A DNA stretch of 64,000 nt from Chitinophaga sp. (GCF_019236475.1 NZ_JAFAIX010000005.1:186001-250000); one strand, 5' to 3'; shown: positions 53,554-63,283, counted from the first letter of the stretch. Program-made: numbers and translations. The notes: generated by a model from the letters alone, not told the origin.

Positions 53554-54390
53554 TTAACCGATTTTTTCCACATAATTTTCTGGTGGAGGAGGCAATTGTT
53601 GTAGAAAGTTTCGGGGAGAATGTCCGCTAAAGATCTTGAAATCTTTGACCAGGTGCATCTGGTCAAAATAGCCAAGACTGTGAGCGATATCTGTCCATTC
53701 TCGTTGAGGAGCAGACAACTTTAATAATAGCGCTTTATTGAAGCGCACTAACCGAGTATATAGTTTTGGGGAGAGGCCAACTTGCTCTGAAAAGTGCTGC
53801 TCAAAGCTTCTCAGGCTCATGTTTACATGTCCTGCGAGATTTTTGACATTGACGGATGAAGGATTGTTAACGATAATATCTACCGCAGCAGTAATATTAT
53901 CTATCGTGTTACGTTTTTGTTGCCCCGACAAAGCCGCCAGGAAAAAGCGATCTGCCACTGCGGTGATCGCGGCGATATTGTTTGTAGCTTCTAATTGTTC
54001 CTGGAGAAATGCCACCTGTTTGCCGATTACATCATCACTATGTAGCAAGTGATCGCTGAGGTAATGCATAGGGATATGAAACAATCGGAAGAATCCATTC
54101 CCTTTGAAGTTTATGGTCAGGAAACGATATTTCCCGTTATAGGTCTGATATCCCTGATAAAAGGTTTGTAAGCCCAGGAGATGGCGCTGTTTCAGGTTCA
54201 ACTTTATGGGCCCTTTCACCGTATCATAATCCAATGGCGTATTACTCAGCCAGAAAGTCATCGTAGCAAAATCAATTGCATGAATAGGCTTGATAAGATC
54301 CTGTCCACAGGTATCAATTTCCCGCAGACAATAGCAGCGGATGTAATCCCTCAGGGGCAATGCTGGTAATATTTCTGTGGTCGAAACCAT
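53554..54390 (-). CDS. AraC family transcriptional regulator
   Basis: The C-terminal 100 residues form the two AraC helix-turn-helix motifs (VNVKNLAGHVNMSLRSFEQH and DIAHSLGYFDQMHLVKDFKI). The N-terminal part (about 1-170) is an unassigned sensing domain with DYIRCYCLREIDTCGQDLIK near the start. I use ATG 54390 (MVSTTEILPALPLRDYIR); an in-frame ATG at 54429 would add 13 residues. It converges on the GlxA-type gene, 170 bp away; that gap holds no recognised feature. Confidence 0.88.
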   Translation of the reverse strand: MVSTTEILPALPLRDYIRCYCLREIDTCGQDLIKPIHAIDFATMTFWLSNTPLDYDTVKGPIKLNLKQRHLLGLQTFYQGYQTYNGKYRFLTINFKGNGFFRLFHIPMHYLSDHLLHSDDVIGKQVAFLQEQLEATNNIAAITAVADRFFLAALSGQQKRNTIDNITAAVDIIVNNPSSVNVKNLAGHVNMSLRSFEQHFSEQVGLSPKLYTRLVRFNKALLLKLSAPQREWTDIAHSLGYFDQMHLVKDFKIFSGHSPRNFLQQLPPPPENYVEKIG

Positions 54391-54570
54391 GGTGGATAAA
54401 GGGGTAAACGGTTGTATACAAATATACAAATTAGGTATAGGTTTTACTATGCAAGTCCCTGTTTTCTCTTAGCACGATATTTTAATAAATGTGAATCCAT
54501 TTATTATATTATAAATTTTCATATAATTAATATTGTAATAATCCACTATACTATTTAAACCTAAGCAATT

Positions 54571-55095
54571 ATGGGCGTAGACATGAATATTGTTGTCCGT
54601 GTAATCAGGAACAATGAGGAACAATTAATTGAACTAAACACTGCGGGGAAGGCTTTATTCAATCTGATGACGATGGGGGCTCCATCCTATACCGACATCA
54701 AAATACCGTTGGATACCACGATTCCACCAGAAGAGTTAAAAATGCTAGACTTCCAGGATTATTGCGAAGAGGATGCCGATGAAGAGGAAGAAGACCTTGA
54801 TGGAGATGGTTCGGACCAAATGCGCACGCCTGTAATGAGTGCGGAGATGGCTTATACCCTCCTGCGTAGATTGGAAGTCAAATCGAATGCGCAATATGCG
54901 AAAGCGTTATTAAAAGATCTTGCTATGCGAGCAGGTAGAGACCAGCAAGAAGGAAATGGAGACAATGCAGGGCAATTAAGTCTTATCAGAGACTACACCG
55001 ACTACCTGATGTCTTTTAATGTCATGAAGGGAGTTATCCGACTGGCGAAGGCACAGGGAGCAGAGGTGCAATTTATTATGAATTATATTTTGTAG
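54571..55095 (+). CDS. Acidic protein of unknown function
   Basis: This 174-residue protein has no family I recognise. It has an acidic stretch (CEEDADEEEEDLDGDGSD, about 65-82) dividing an N-terminal alpha/beta domain (about 5-60) from a helical C-terminal domain (about 90-174; SAEMAYTLLRRLEVKSNAQY). No signal peptide or membrane segment. The TAG stop at 55093-55095 is the first base triplet of a 51-52 nt tandem repeat that runs into the intergenic region. Confidence 0.6.
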   Translation: MGVDMNIVVRVIRNNEEQLIELNTAGKALFNLMTMGAPSYTDIKIPLDTTIPPEELKMLDFQDYCEEDADEEEEDLDGDGSDQMRTPVMSAEMAYTLLRRLEVKSNAQYAKALLKDLAMRAGRDQQEGNGDNAGQLSLIRDYTDYLMSFNVMKGVIRLAKAQGAEVQFIMNYIL

Positions 55096-55230
55096 GGAGA
55101 CAACAGTTGCTCTAACTATGATCATTACACGAAGAGATGAATATAGGGAGACAACAACTGCTTCCAACTATTATCATTACACAAAGAGATGAATGTAGGG
55201 AGAAAACAGCTACACACCGCTGTTGTCAAT
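55093..55230. repeat. Tandem repeat of 51-52 nt, two full units and a partial third
   Basis: Units start at 55093, 55144 and 55196, each with TAGGGAGA(C/A)AAC. Units 1 and 2 are about 80% identical to the end (ATTACACRAAGAGATGAAT); unit 3 diverges after AGGGAGAAAACAGC and forms a small hairpin (AACAGC with GCTGTT). The first unit supplies the stop codon of the upstream gene. Confidence 0.8.
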
Positions 55231-55240
55231 ACATTAAAAG

Positions 55241-55277
55241 AAAATGCCGGAAGCCACATAGCGGGCCTCCGGCATTT
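55241..55277. terminator. Bidirectional terminator before the susD gene
   Basis: AAAATGCCGGA pairs with TCCGGCATTTT, with an additional inner AGCC/GGC pairing, between convergent genes ending at 55095 and 55298. Confidence 0.85.
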
Positions 55278-55297
55278 TTAATATACAAACAGCAACA

Positions 55298-57136
55298 TCA
55301 TCTTCCCCATCCATAATTCTGCGTCAGTGTTGGCATAATAGCCGTTTCTGAAGAAGGTATAGGAGATAAATAATAATTCACTGGGAAGATACGAGTACCT
55401 GTCAGCAATGGAATACGATTATAGAATTTATCGCCGGCTTCCATGATATTCATACCTGTCATTTTCATTTGTTCAGGGGCAGTGGCAATTAGCCATCTGC
55501 GAATATCATAGTATCGGGCGCCTTCATAGGCGAGTTCTATACGTCTTTCATTCTGGATACGTTTTCTCAGTCCTTGTTGGGTATTGTCTGTGGCAGTCAG
55601 GGGTAATCCTGGCATACCAACACGATTTCTCACGCGGTTGAGGGCAGCATATGCATCTGTTACAGGGCCATAATATTCATTCAGTGCTTCTGCGTACCAA
55701 AGCAATACATCTGCATAACGGATGAATGGATAGTTCCTGTAATTGGTGTTAGGTCTATCTTTCAGGTTCTGGGTAGGATCATTCCATTTCTGTACATAAT
55801 AACCAGTACGGGTACTCTGTCCACTTTTACCCCAGCCGTCTTGGTTAGTGCCCATGGCTTTGGTGAATTCAGTGACAACGTTTCTACCCAATAATGGCAT
55901 TTGATTGAAATATTGGTCAGTATAGAATCGTGGGTCCCTGTTAAAATACATTTTGGAGATGGTGGTTTTAACTGTTTGCCACTGGCGATTCCTGAACACG
56001 CGCATGAGGGTATCCACATATCCGGTTTCGATATAGCCGGAGCCGGGAGCCGTGATTGGCAATCCATTTTTCATTTCATAAGCATCTACCATTTCCTGTG
56101 GCGTACTGATAGCACCAGTGCCGCCATAGTCGGTACCGTTAGGCATGGTGTTCGCCTCCCAGTTATTGCTAGGGCCTCCTTGTTTAAACCAGATGACTTC
56201 CTTGTAATCGCGTTTGTAGAACAGCTCTCCACGATCTGCACGCAGGTCATAAACGCCCAGGTCCATTACTGCTTTGATAGCATCAATGGCCAGTTTCCAT
56301 TTTTCTTTATTATAGGTAGTATTGAAGATCAAGGTACCATCCAGGTTTGTCACACTGAGGATCGTGTTCTTCACGGAAACGCCATCTACCATTACAGCCT
56401 GGTTATCGATTTCACCACCATTAAAAAGAGGGCTGGCTGCATACAACAGGGTTTTTGCTTTCAGCGCCAGTGCAGCGCCTTTGGTTACTCTTCCAATATC
56501 TTGGTCTGCATAATCCTGTGGTAAGGCTGCCGCAGCTTCATCACAAAGTTTCGTGATAAATGCCACCGTTTTATCTACAGTAGCACGTGGGAGTTTCAGC
56601 GCCGCATCGTTCTGGTTTACGGTGTAATAATGGTCTACAATAGGTACACCACCATATTTCTCGAACAACAGGAAGTAGTAATAAGCGATCATGAATTTCA
56701 CTTCTCCTTTATAGCGAGGAATGATCACGGTTTTATACTGACTAGCCTGGTTATCATTTTTGATGGGTACTTTATCAATATTTTCCAGGAAATGATATGC
56801 GATGCGTACTTCGCGATACATCTGATCAAAGTTGCGCATATCGTCGTTGGTGCTGGTCCAGCCGCCAGAGATATACTTACTTGCCTTCGCCTGTAGGGAG
56901 GTAGGATAGCCTTCATCACATACAAGGGAAAGAATAGAGCCATCAGCAGTACCGTCGTAATCCCAGTTCAAATCACTGTATAGTACTGCAATTTCTTTCT
57001 CTGCTTGGGATACATCCGCAAACAGATCGTTTTCTGTATAAAACTCCTTAGGCGCAATGTCCAGGTAGTTTTTACAGGATGCGAGCATCGCAGTGAAAGA
57101 GAGGCAGAGGAATATTGTATTTTTTCTTGACATCAT
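55298..57136 (-). CDS. SusD/RagB family nutrient-binding outer membrane lipoprotein
   Basis: This 612-residue protein is the surface lipoprotein lid of a SusC transporter. The lipobox LASC gives Cys21 (MLASCKNYLDIAPKEFYTEND), the standard SusD start. TPR helices follow (YYFLLFEKYGGVPIVDHYYT, about 154-173), and the C-terminal SusD_RagB part has YPFIRYADVLLWYAEALNEYYG (about 464-485), LNRVRNRVGMPGL and ARYYDIRRWL. It follows susC by 5 bp. The substrate cannot be deduced because no glycosidase or other enzyme is adjacent. Confidence 0.95.
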   Translation of the reverse strand: MMSRKNTIFLCLSFTAMLASCKNYLDIAPKEFYTENDLFADVSQAEKEIAVLYSDLNWDYDGTADGSILSLVCDEGYPTSLQAKASKYISGGWTSTNDDMRNFDQMYREVRIAYHFLENIDKVPIKNDNQASQYKTVIIPRYKGEVKFMIAYYYFLLFEKYGGVPIVDHYYTVNQNDAALKLPRATVDKTVAFITKLCDEAAAALPQDYADQDIGRVTKGAALALKAKTLLYAASPLFNGGEIDNQAVMVDGVSVKNTILSVTNLDGTLIFNTTYNKEKWKLAIDAIKAVMDLGVYDLRADRGELFYKRDYKEVIWFKQGGPSNNWEANTMPNGTDYGGTGAISTPQEMVDAYEMKNGLPITAPGSGYIETGYVDTLMRVFRNRQWQTVKTTISKMYFNRDPRFYTDQYFNQMPLLGRNVVTEFTKAMGTNQDGWGKSGQSTRTGYYVQKWNDPTQNLKDRPNTNYRNYPFIRYADVLLWYAEALNEYYGPVTDAYAALNRVRNRVGMPGLPLTATDNTQQGLRKRIQNERRIELAYEGARYYDIRRWLIATAPEQMKMTGMNIMEAGDKFYNRIPLLTGTRIFPVNYYLSPIPSSETAIMPTLTQNYGWGR

Positions 57137-57141
57137 TTACA

Positions 57142-60100
57142 TTATTTAAAAGAGAGACTCAGACCTGCATTGTAGGTACGCATCAGTGGATAGTTTGGAG
57201 AAGCGTTATCTTCTTCCGGATCAAACAATCGCAGTGTACTCCAGGTAAGCAGGTTATTACCGTTAACATATACCCTGATATTACGCAGGCCAATTGGGTT
57301 GGTCCATGCTTTTGGCAGATTATATCCGATTTCCAGATTTTTCAGTCGCACATAATCGGCTTTCCATAGCCACTGGGTAGAATGTTGGGTGTTTACCACA
57401 TTCTTGATTGCCATTAAGCGTGGATATCTTGCATCTGGGCGTTCAGGAGTCCAGTAGTTATCTTTCCAGTCGGATAAAATATTGGAGAAATCGTTCTGCG
57501 GTCCGAATATCGCGGGGCCTGCCACATCAATATATCGTCCGAAGGCACCCTGGAAGAGGGCGGAGAAATCAATCCCTTTATAAGATACAGACATGGATAC
57601 ACCGAGAATTTGTTCCGGCTCACTTACTTTATTCAGATAGGTTTGGTCATAGCTATTGATAACGCCATCACCGTTGAGATCTTTATAGCGGATATCACCT
57701 GGTTGCATTACTCCAAAGAGTGACTGGTTTGGCCCTTTAGCGATATCTTCTTTAGACTGGAAATATCCGTCTGCTACATAAGAGAAAATTGAGTTGATAC
57801 GTGTACCGGTCACTTGCTGCCAAGGTCTGTCTGGCATTGGTATTTCCAGGTATTTGATGATCTTGTTGCGAGCGAAAGAGTAAGTAGCTTTTACCTCATA
57901 GTTCAGATCTTTGGACAATCTGTTTTTGTGACCTATTTCAAACTCAAACCCATGGTTATCTACAATACCCCCATTGAGTTTAGGGAAAGTTACCAATCCC
58001 AGGAATCCGGAGATAATTGGGGAAGATGATTGGTAGATACCTGTTCTGTGTTCAAAAAACACATCGCCGGTGAAAGAGAACAATCCATTTTTAATAGAGA
58101 GATCAATACCGCCATTGTATTTCCTGGCAGTTTCCCAGGTTACCTGTGGATTACCGGCAGCGGCTTCCACTGCGCCCGGCATGGTATTGTCATAGTTCGT
58201 TCCGAAGTTATACCCTTTGCTATTGATGTTCCAGTTACTCTGATAAGCAAAGCGTGTTCCTGGATCCTGGTTACCTACTTTACCTGCGGATACACGCAGT
58301 TTAAGCAGATCTAACCAGTTGTTGGCGGAGGAGAGGAACTTTTCTCTGCTGATTACCCAAGCAGCAGATGCAGCGGGGAAGAACCCGAATCTTCTGCCTT
58401 TGGCAAAATTCTCAGAGCCATTATATCCGAAATCAAATTCGGTGATATAACGATCGTCATAACTGTAGGAGAATCTACCTGTCAGCCCTTGCTGCCTGTA
58501 AGGCAATGCACCGGTAGCATTGGTAGATCTCACATTTTTGGAAGTAATCAAGTACAGTAACATACCAGAAATGTTATGCTTTTGTACCTTTTTGTTATAG
58601 TTCAGGTAAAACTCCGGATTGATATTGTAGTAATAGTTCTGGTTGTACAGGGCATAGTTGAGGAAGTCCTGTCCGTTATTGAATATCTGGTATTTGTTAT
58701 TTCCCTGGTAGGTATAGGTATAATACTTACGGGATCTGTAAAAACCGTTTGAGTTATAGGAGTCAAAAGAGAATCTCGTTTTGAATGAAAGGCCGTTTGT
58801 AATGAAATCCAGGTTGCCGGTGAGTCCAACTGTACCTTGGGTATAGAAAGAATTCGGTTTCTGGAATCCTCTCGCAGCCAGTTCTCCGTAAGGATTTGTA
58901 TAGCCCGCTACTTGTGCGATGGACCCGTTAGGGTTGGTCATTGGCATCACATATGGCGGCGTTTTTTTCAGAAGGGTGAAGAATTCATCCTGGTAGATAT
59001 CTGGCATCACCTGGTTGCGCACGATAGTGGCCAGTCCCAGTTCTGCTGATAACCATTGGCTAAGTTTCACATCCAGGTTGGAGCGGAAATTAAAACGGTT
59101 CTCCACGTCCTGGGTATTGTAACCAGGGAAATCACCTGTTCTTTTATAGATACCATCCTCATGGAAATAGGAACCGGAGATAAAATATTTCAAACCGGGT
59201 GTACCACCAGAGATGTTTGCATTAGCCACTGTACGCATGGATGCTGGCTTCAACAGTTCATGCATCCAATCCACATCTGGGTACAGGTATTTGTATTCCA
59301 GACTATCGGGCCAATTCTTGGATTGGTCATATCTGTTGATATAATCATCCGTATATAAAGAGGCTTCTGTGGTAGCTCCATCATTGATAAGTCCTTGTTT
59401 GTGCAGGCGGAAGTAATCCGCAGAATGCAGGTATTTAGGCAGTTTCATAGGGGTTTTCACTGCTTGCTCCACGTTTACCTGTATTTTGGCTTTACCTGCT
59501 TCTCCCCTGCGGGTGGTAACGAGGATAACGCCGTTTGCACCGCGTACACCATAAATAGCGGTAGCGGAGGCATCTTTCAGAATGGTGATATTGGAAATTT
59601 CATTTGGGTCAATGAATTCAAAGCCGTCTCTAGGTACCCCATCGATCATGATGAGCGGGTTGTTGCTGCTGGAGTAGGTAGACTGCCCACGCAGCCATAT
59701 TTTAGAACCGTCCTGACCAGTGGCGCCTGTAGACTGGCGAGCGATCAAACCCGGTAAGCGACCCACCAAGGCATTGCTCAGATTGGACACAGCAGAAGAT
59801 TTCAGCTCTTTTGTTTCCACGGAGGCAACAGAACCGGTGAGTGTAATCTTCCTTTGTTTACCATAGCCTACTACCACTAGTTCATTGAGCACAGCAGGGT
59901 CCCCTTTCATTCGAATCAGGAGGGTATTTGTTTTTTCAGAAAGACTGAACTCCTTTTCTGTATAGGCGATATAGCCAATACAGGTAAAGGAAAGATCGTA
60001 TTTAACCCCGGTAGATAATTTGTTGAGCGTAAACATACCGGCGGTATCCGTTTGTGCCACCGTAACTGTTTGTGCATTTGATTTTACGATAACCGTCACT

Positions 60101-60234
60101 CCTATCACAGGGGAATTCTTTTCATCGACTACTGTTCCCCTCAGCAATACAGATTGCGCATTTGCTTTGGTGGTGACCAGAACGAAAAAAAGATAAAATA
60201 GGATACTGACGATACCTGTAATTTTTTTCTTCAT
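57142..60234 (-). CDS. SusC/RagA family TonB-linked outer membrane transporter
   Basis: This 1030-residue protein has a signal peptide (cleavage near residue 26, ANA before QS), a carboxypeptidase-D-regulatory-like domain (RGTVVDEKNSPVIGVTVIVK, about 32-51), the TonB-type box and plug with NELVVVGYGKQRK and LKDASATAIYGVRGANGVIL (the SusC signature), and a 22-strand-type beta-barrel to the C-terminal SLSFK. It pulls a ligand across the outer membrane with TonB energy, together with the adjacent SusD. No N-terminal STN signalling domain is visible, although a FecR/ECF pair lies just upstream. Confidence 0.95.
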   Translation of the reverse strand: MKKKITGIVSILFYLFFVLVTTKANAQSVLLRGTVVDEKNSPVIGVTVIVKSNAQTVTVAQTDTAGMFTLNKLSTGVKYDLSFTCIGYIAYTEKEFSLSEKTNTLLIRMKGDPAVLNELVVVGYGKQRKITLTGSVASVETKELKSSAVSNLSNALVGRLPGLIARQSTGATGQDGSKIWLRGQSTYSSSNNPLIMIDGVPRDGFEFIDPNEISNITILKDASATAIYGVRGANGVILVTTRRGEAGKAKIQVNVEQAVKTPMKLPKYLHSADYFRLHKQGLINDGATTEASLYTDDYINRYDQSKNWPDSLEYKYLYPDVDWMHELLKPASMRTVANANISGGTPGLKYFISGSYFHEDGIYKRTGDFPGYNTQDVENRFNFRSNLDVKLSQWLSAELGLATIVRNQVMPDIYQDEFFTLLKKTPPYVMPMTNPNGSIAQVAGYTNPYGELAARGFQKPNSFYTQGTVGLTGNLDFITNGLSFKTRFSFDSYNSNGFYRSRKYYTYTYQGNNKYQIFNNGQDFLNYALYNQNYYYNINPEFYLNYNKKVQKHNISGMLLYLITSKNVRSTNATGALPYRQQGLTGRFSYSYDDRYITEFDFGYNGSENFAKGRRFGFFPAASAAWVISREKFLSSANNWLDLLKLRVSAGKVGNQDPGTRFAYQSNWNINSKGYNFGTNYDNTMPGAVEAAAGNPQVTWETARKYNGGIDLSIKNGLFSFTGDVFFEHRTGIYQSSSPIISGFLGLVTFPKLNGGIVDNHGFEFEIGHKNRLSKDLNYEVKATYSFARNKIIKYLEIPMPDRPWQQVTGTRINSIFSYVADGYFQSKEDIAKGPNQSLFGVMQPGDIRYKDLNGDGVINSYDQTYLNKVSEPEQILGVSMSVSYKGIDFSALFQGAFGRYIDVAGPAIFGPQNDFSNILSDWKDNYWTPERPDARYPRLMAIKNVVNTQHSTQWLWKADYVRLKNLEIGYNLPKAWTNPIGLRNIRVYVNGNNLLTWSTLRLFDPEEDNASPNYPLMRTYNAGLSLSFK

Positions 60235-60311
60235 AATTCTGTTTTCATTTTAGGCATAGCTCCGCCGCAGTGCCGTTGGTAAACACTGTGCCGGTACCTT
60301 CCGGGATGACT

Positions 60312-61355
60312 TTATTGTTTTTTTATGTAAATGGTACTTCCTTTGGTTGTATACACCAGTTTATTCAGCCCGCACAGCGTGCGCAGGATCGACTCACAAT
60401 CGCTGCCCTCCGCCGGGAAATTGCCTGTAAAACGATAGGTTACTACATCCGAATCATTGCAAATAATAGTCTTGTCGAACTTCCTGCCCAATACGTCAAA
60501 TATATGTTCCAGTGATGCTTCTTTAAATATTAGTTCACCATTTGCCCCTTTTGTGACAATTGGTGATAGATTTTTTTTCTCGGTTGTTGTAGGTACAATC
60601 AGTTTAGTTTTGAACCCTTTCGGCGCTACCAGCAAAGACTCACCCGGAGCCAATAGGATACGGTCCGCGTCTCCGGATACCGGCGCCACAGACACTTTCC
60701 CTTCATACAACTGGATTTGTATCTGTCGTCCTGTTACTTTTGTCACGGCGAACTTCGTTCCCAGCGCGGTGGTCACTACTTCGTCAGACACTACTGCAAA
60801 AGGAGTGGTTTCATTTTTGGTCACCGTGAATACCGCATTTCCTTCCAGGTGCACAGTTCTTTCTGTGATACCAAACTGTTTACTATATTGGAGACTGCTG
60901 CCTTTTTCCAATGAAATCCCTGTACCATCCTGCAACTCAATGTGCATGGGTTTATCTGCCCGAATCACGGTTACCTCATTAGCCACCAATTGCTGTTGAT
61001 GCTCGGTAGTGTGTTTTTTCATGGGTAATATTCCTGGGATGGTCACACAAACCAATATGGCAACGCAGGCTGCAGCAACAATAGTGGTCGTCTTCCAAAA
61101 CTGTAAACGACTACGCTGGATAGCAACAATGGATGTTTGTTTATTTATTTCTCCTAATATTCCTGTCAGTACTTGTTGATCTGCATCTGCCGGCATTTTT
61201 TCCTGGTATCTCTCGATCACTTCGTTATATTCTACCTGCAATTCATACAGACCAACGGCATTGTCGCGCGACAATAAACTGTAAAGGCGGCGCAATTCTC
61301 CAGGGGAGCTTGTCCCCTGCCAGTATTTATTTATAAGATGATGTAGCTCGTTCAT
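60312..61355 (-). CDS. FecR family anti-sigma factor with C-terminal DUF4974
   Basis: This 347-residue protein has a cytoplasmic N-terminus (about 1-85) that holds the sigma factor, one membrane helix (about 90-108, IVAAACVAILVCVTIPGILP), a periplasmic FecR domain (about 130-240, ALGTKFAVTKVTGRQIQIQL with the family's LGTxFxV strand), and the C-terminal DUF4974/STN-like domain (about 275-345, LEHIFDVLGRKFDKTIIC). It controls the sigma factor gene upstream and passes a signal from the outer-membrane transporter. Confidence 0.94.
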   Translation of the reverse strand: MNELHHLINKYWQGTSSPGELRRLYSLLSRDNAVGLYELQVEYNEVIERYQEKMPADADQQVLTGILGEINKQTSIVAIQRSRLQFWKTTTIVAAACVAILVCVTIPGILPMKKHTTEHQQQLVANEVTVIRADKPMHIELQDGTGISLEKGSSLQYSKQFGITERTVHLEGNAVFTVTKNETTPFAVVSDEVVTTALGTKFAVTKVTGRQIQIQLYEGKVSVAPVSGDADRILLAPGESLLVAPKGFKTKLIVPTTTEKKNLSPIVTKGANGELIFKEASLEHIFDVLGRKFDKTIICNDSDVVTYRFTGNFPAEGSDCESILRTLCGLNKLVYTTKGSTIYIKKQ

Positions 61356-61435
61356 TCACTGCCTTTGTTATAAAGACTGGCTTATCCCAATTTGGGGATA
61401 AAATCCAATGTTAACTAAATGTTAATTCAAAATTT

Positions 61436-62071
61436 CTATGAAAGATTCCCTTGAAGCAGGTATCCCGAAACCAGGAAAAGCAAGAACAGTTGGGATTCTG
61501 CGCTGATACTTCCGGAGTTTTCGTTTAGGTGTTTACGTAAGATGGCAGTCCCTTGTTTGAGGTAATCTTTTACGGACTGTATACTAATACCTGTAATAGC
61601 AGCGATTTCTTCATGCGTTTTCCCCTCCAGGCGGAACAGCTTGAATACTTTCTTTTTCTGACCTGGCAACTGCTCTATGGCATTATTCAATAGCCAGACC
61701 CTGTGTTCATAATAATCCTCCTCTTCCTGCGGAGAGCGCGTATCCTCGAGGATATCCTCTGGACAATCGGCCATGAGTTCCACCAGCTTATTTTCTTTCA
61801 GCCGTTTTTTGAGGTGATCTACAGACTTATTATAACTAATAACAAACAACCAACTACCTATAGCTTTAATGGAGGCGATATTATTTCGTTTATTCCAGAG
61901 CGTTAGAAAGACTTCCTGCATGATATCCTGTGCCAGCACAGGATCCTGGATTATCTTGGTGATATTATGATATACGCCGTGTTTGTATTTATTGTACAGA
62001 TCAACAAAGGCTTCCTGGCTGCCCATCCCGAGCATCTTAATCAATTCACAGTCGTCAGTAATATGGTGCAT
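61436..62071 (-). CDS. ECF RNA polymerase sigma-70 factor
   Basis: Started at ATG 62071 (MHHITDDCELIKMLGMGSQE) the protein has 211 residues, typical for Bacteroidota FecI-like sigma factors; an upstream ATG at 62140 would add 23 residues of unmatched sequence. Region 2 has AQDIMQEVFLTLWNKRNNI (about 58-76) and region 4 has KTHEEIAAITGISIQSVKDY (about 150-170). A hydrophobic C-terminal tail (LFLLFLVSGYLLQG) is unusual and could be a weak membrane segment. It is the first gene of the sigma-fecR-susC-susD locus. Confidence 0.93.
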   Translation of the reverse strand: MHHITDDCELIKMLGMGSQEAFVDLYNKYKHGVYHNITKIIQDPVLAQDIMQEVFLTLWNKRNNIASIKAIGSWLFVISYNKSVDHLKKRLKENKLVELMADCPEDILEDTRSPQEEEDYYEHRVWLLNNAIEQLPGQKKKVFKLFRLEGKTHEEIAAITGISIQSVKDYLKQGTAILRKHLNENSGSISAESQLFLLFLVSGYLLQGNLS

Positions 62072-62217
62072 CGCTGAAGAGTTACCTTTTAAAATGTGCA
62101 CAAAACTATTTAAATCATAGGGCCAAAGGCCTTCCTTCACTATTATCTTCTGGTTAAATTAATAAAAAAATGAAATAAATGAGAAAAACCTGCTATAGGT
62201 AACCCTACTTTCGTGTA

Positions 62218-62245
62218 GGCCTAACGGTGTGGGATATATTAGGCC
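62218..62245. promoter_or_regulatory. Inverted repeat in the divergent region between the ECF sigma factor and the DinB-like gene
   Basis: GGCCTAA (62218-62224) and TTAGGCC (62239-62245), separated by 14 nt, form a 7-bp dyad about 150 bp upstream of the sigma factor start. It could be an operator or part of the promoter region, but no regulator site is known to me. Confidence 0.3.
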
Positions 62246-62263
62246 GCATCAAAGAAAGTAATT

Positions 62264-62271
62264 TATATTTG
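62264..62271 (+). promoter_or_regulatory. Possible -7 element upstream of the DinB-like gene
   Basis: TATATTTG fits TAnnTTTG. The expected TTG about 19 nt upstream is absent, so support is partial. The leader to ATG 62360 would be about 82 nt. Confidence 0.4.
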
Positions 62272-62359
62272 TCGCAATTACCCCTACTGATTGGCGTGTA
62301 TGCACCCCTTGTGAATGAGCGAAGGGCACTAAGTTTGTAACATAATAAACACCAAAAAT

Positions 62360-62860
62360 ATGGAAACTACACCCTTGGTCACATCCATCGACCATGTAAA
62401 TACACAGTTACAAGAGCTACTTTCTGCTTTCACAACCGCCCAACTGAATATGGTTCCCTTTGAAGGTAGCTGGACAGCGGCACAGGTAGCTGAACATATT
62501 CAGAAATCGGTATCAGCCGATATCCTTTATGGTACTGTAGAGAAAAGAGCGCCCCAAGAAGATAAACTGGAAGGGCTTAGCCAAGTGTTCCTGAATTTTG
62601 ACATCAAGATGAAATCGCCTGATTTTATTGTTCCTTCAGATAGGTTCCATCAAAAAGAAGAACTGTTGACAGATCTGCATGACAGATGGCTGAAAATTAA
62701 AGAGGCCGCTCAAACCCTTGACCTCTCCCTCACCTGCACCGATTTTGAAATACCTGGTGTGGGTTATCTCACAAGATATGAGCTGATTGGCTTTTTTGTG
62801 GTGCATACTACCAGGCATATCCATCAGTTGAAAAATATTCAACCGTATGTTATAAAATAG
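62360..62860 (+). CDS. DinB-like (DUF664/DinB superfamily) protein
   Basis: This 166-residue protein has the four-helix-bundle DinB fold pattern. The N-terminal helix LQELLSAFTTAQLNMVP and WTAAQVAEHIQKS (His about 46) match the metal-binding His of the family, and the C-terminal helix FFVVHTTRHIHQLKNIQPYV provides the other two histidines (VHTTRHIHQ, about 147-155). Members bind divalent metal and may act as thiol transferases. It is followed by composite hairpin copy 5. Confidence 0.85.
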   Translation: METTPLVTSIDHVNTQLQELLSAFTTAQLNMVPFEGSWTAAQVAEHIQKSVSADILYGTVEKRAPQEDKLEGLSQVFLNFDIKMKSPDFIVPSDRFHQKEELLTDLHDRWLKIKEAAQTLDLSLTCTDFEIPGVGYLTRYELIGFFVVHTTRHIHQLKNIQPYVIK

Positions 62861-62886
62861 GAATCACTGATTTGCTTAGGTAGCAC

Positions 62887-62979
62887 AAAAAAAGAATAGG
62901 ACTTGACCTCTACGTCAAGTCCTATTCTTTTTTTGTCGTCTCTGTCCTGCGGGCAGGAACGACAGGCAGAAGCGTTTTA
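62887..62979. repeat. Composite double-hairpin element, copy 5
   Basis: Hairpin 1 pairs 62887-62907 with 62914-62934 perfectly (21 bp, loop CTCTAC), with A7 and T7 ends. Hairpin 2 (62935-62963) has GTCGT/ACGAC and CTG/CAG arms with mismatches and loop TGC. The tail AGAAGCGTTT lies at 62968-62977. It follows the DinB-like gene and would terminate it. From 62980 to 63283 the DNA is AT-rich with no convincing gene. Confidence 0.82.
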
Positions 62980-63283
62980 GGTAAGAATATAAATTTCAGA
63001 TTAAAAATACCCTTATAACTTTTTGAAAATTTGCAGATTTTTTTTGTGTGATTGAAAGTTAGTATTAAATTCGTTTCCTCTTTGCCAGAGATGATAAGTC
63101 AGTGTGATGGCCGGTTTGGTTATCATAAATATATTTCACTGACTTTCTTATTTGCATACGTTCCTCCCTCCTTCTTGCCTGCAATTAATGTATTCATCAT
63201 TGGATATGAATATCAGTATTTTTTTAATGCTGGTAAAAGATTCAGTGTTCCTAACTATATGGTTTAATCTAATAAAATTAACA

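Noticed and set aside
55093..55230. CRISPR array
   Set aside because: Units of 51-52 nt repeat over their full length and there are only two to three of them; no spacer pattern or cas genes.
55901..56524. 207-codon open frame on the plus strand
   Set aside because: It is antisense to susD, with no family features.
63052..63267. 71-codon open frame before the Panacea gene
   Set aside because: AT-rich, no start context and no protein-like features; overlaps the spurious extension of the next gene.
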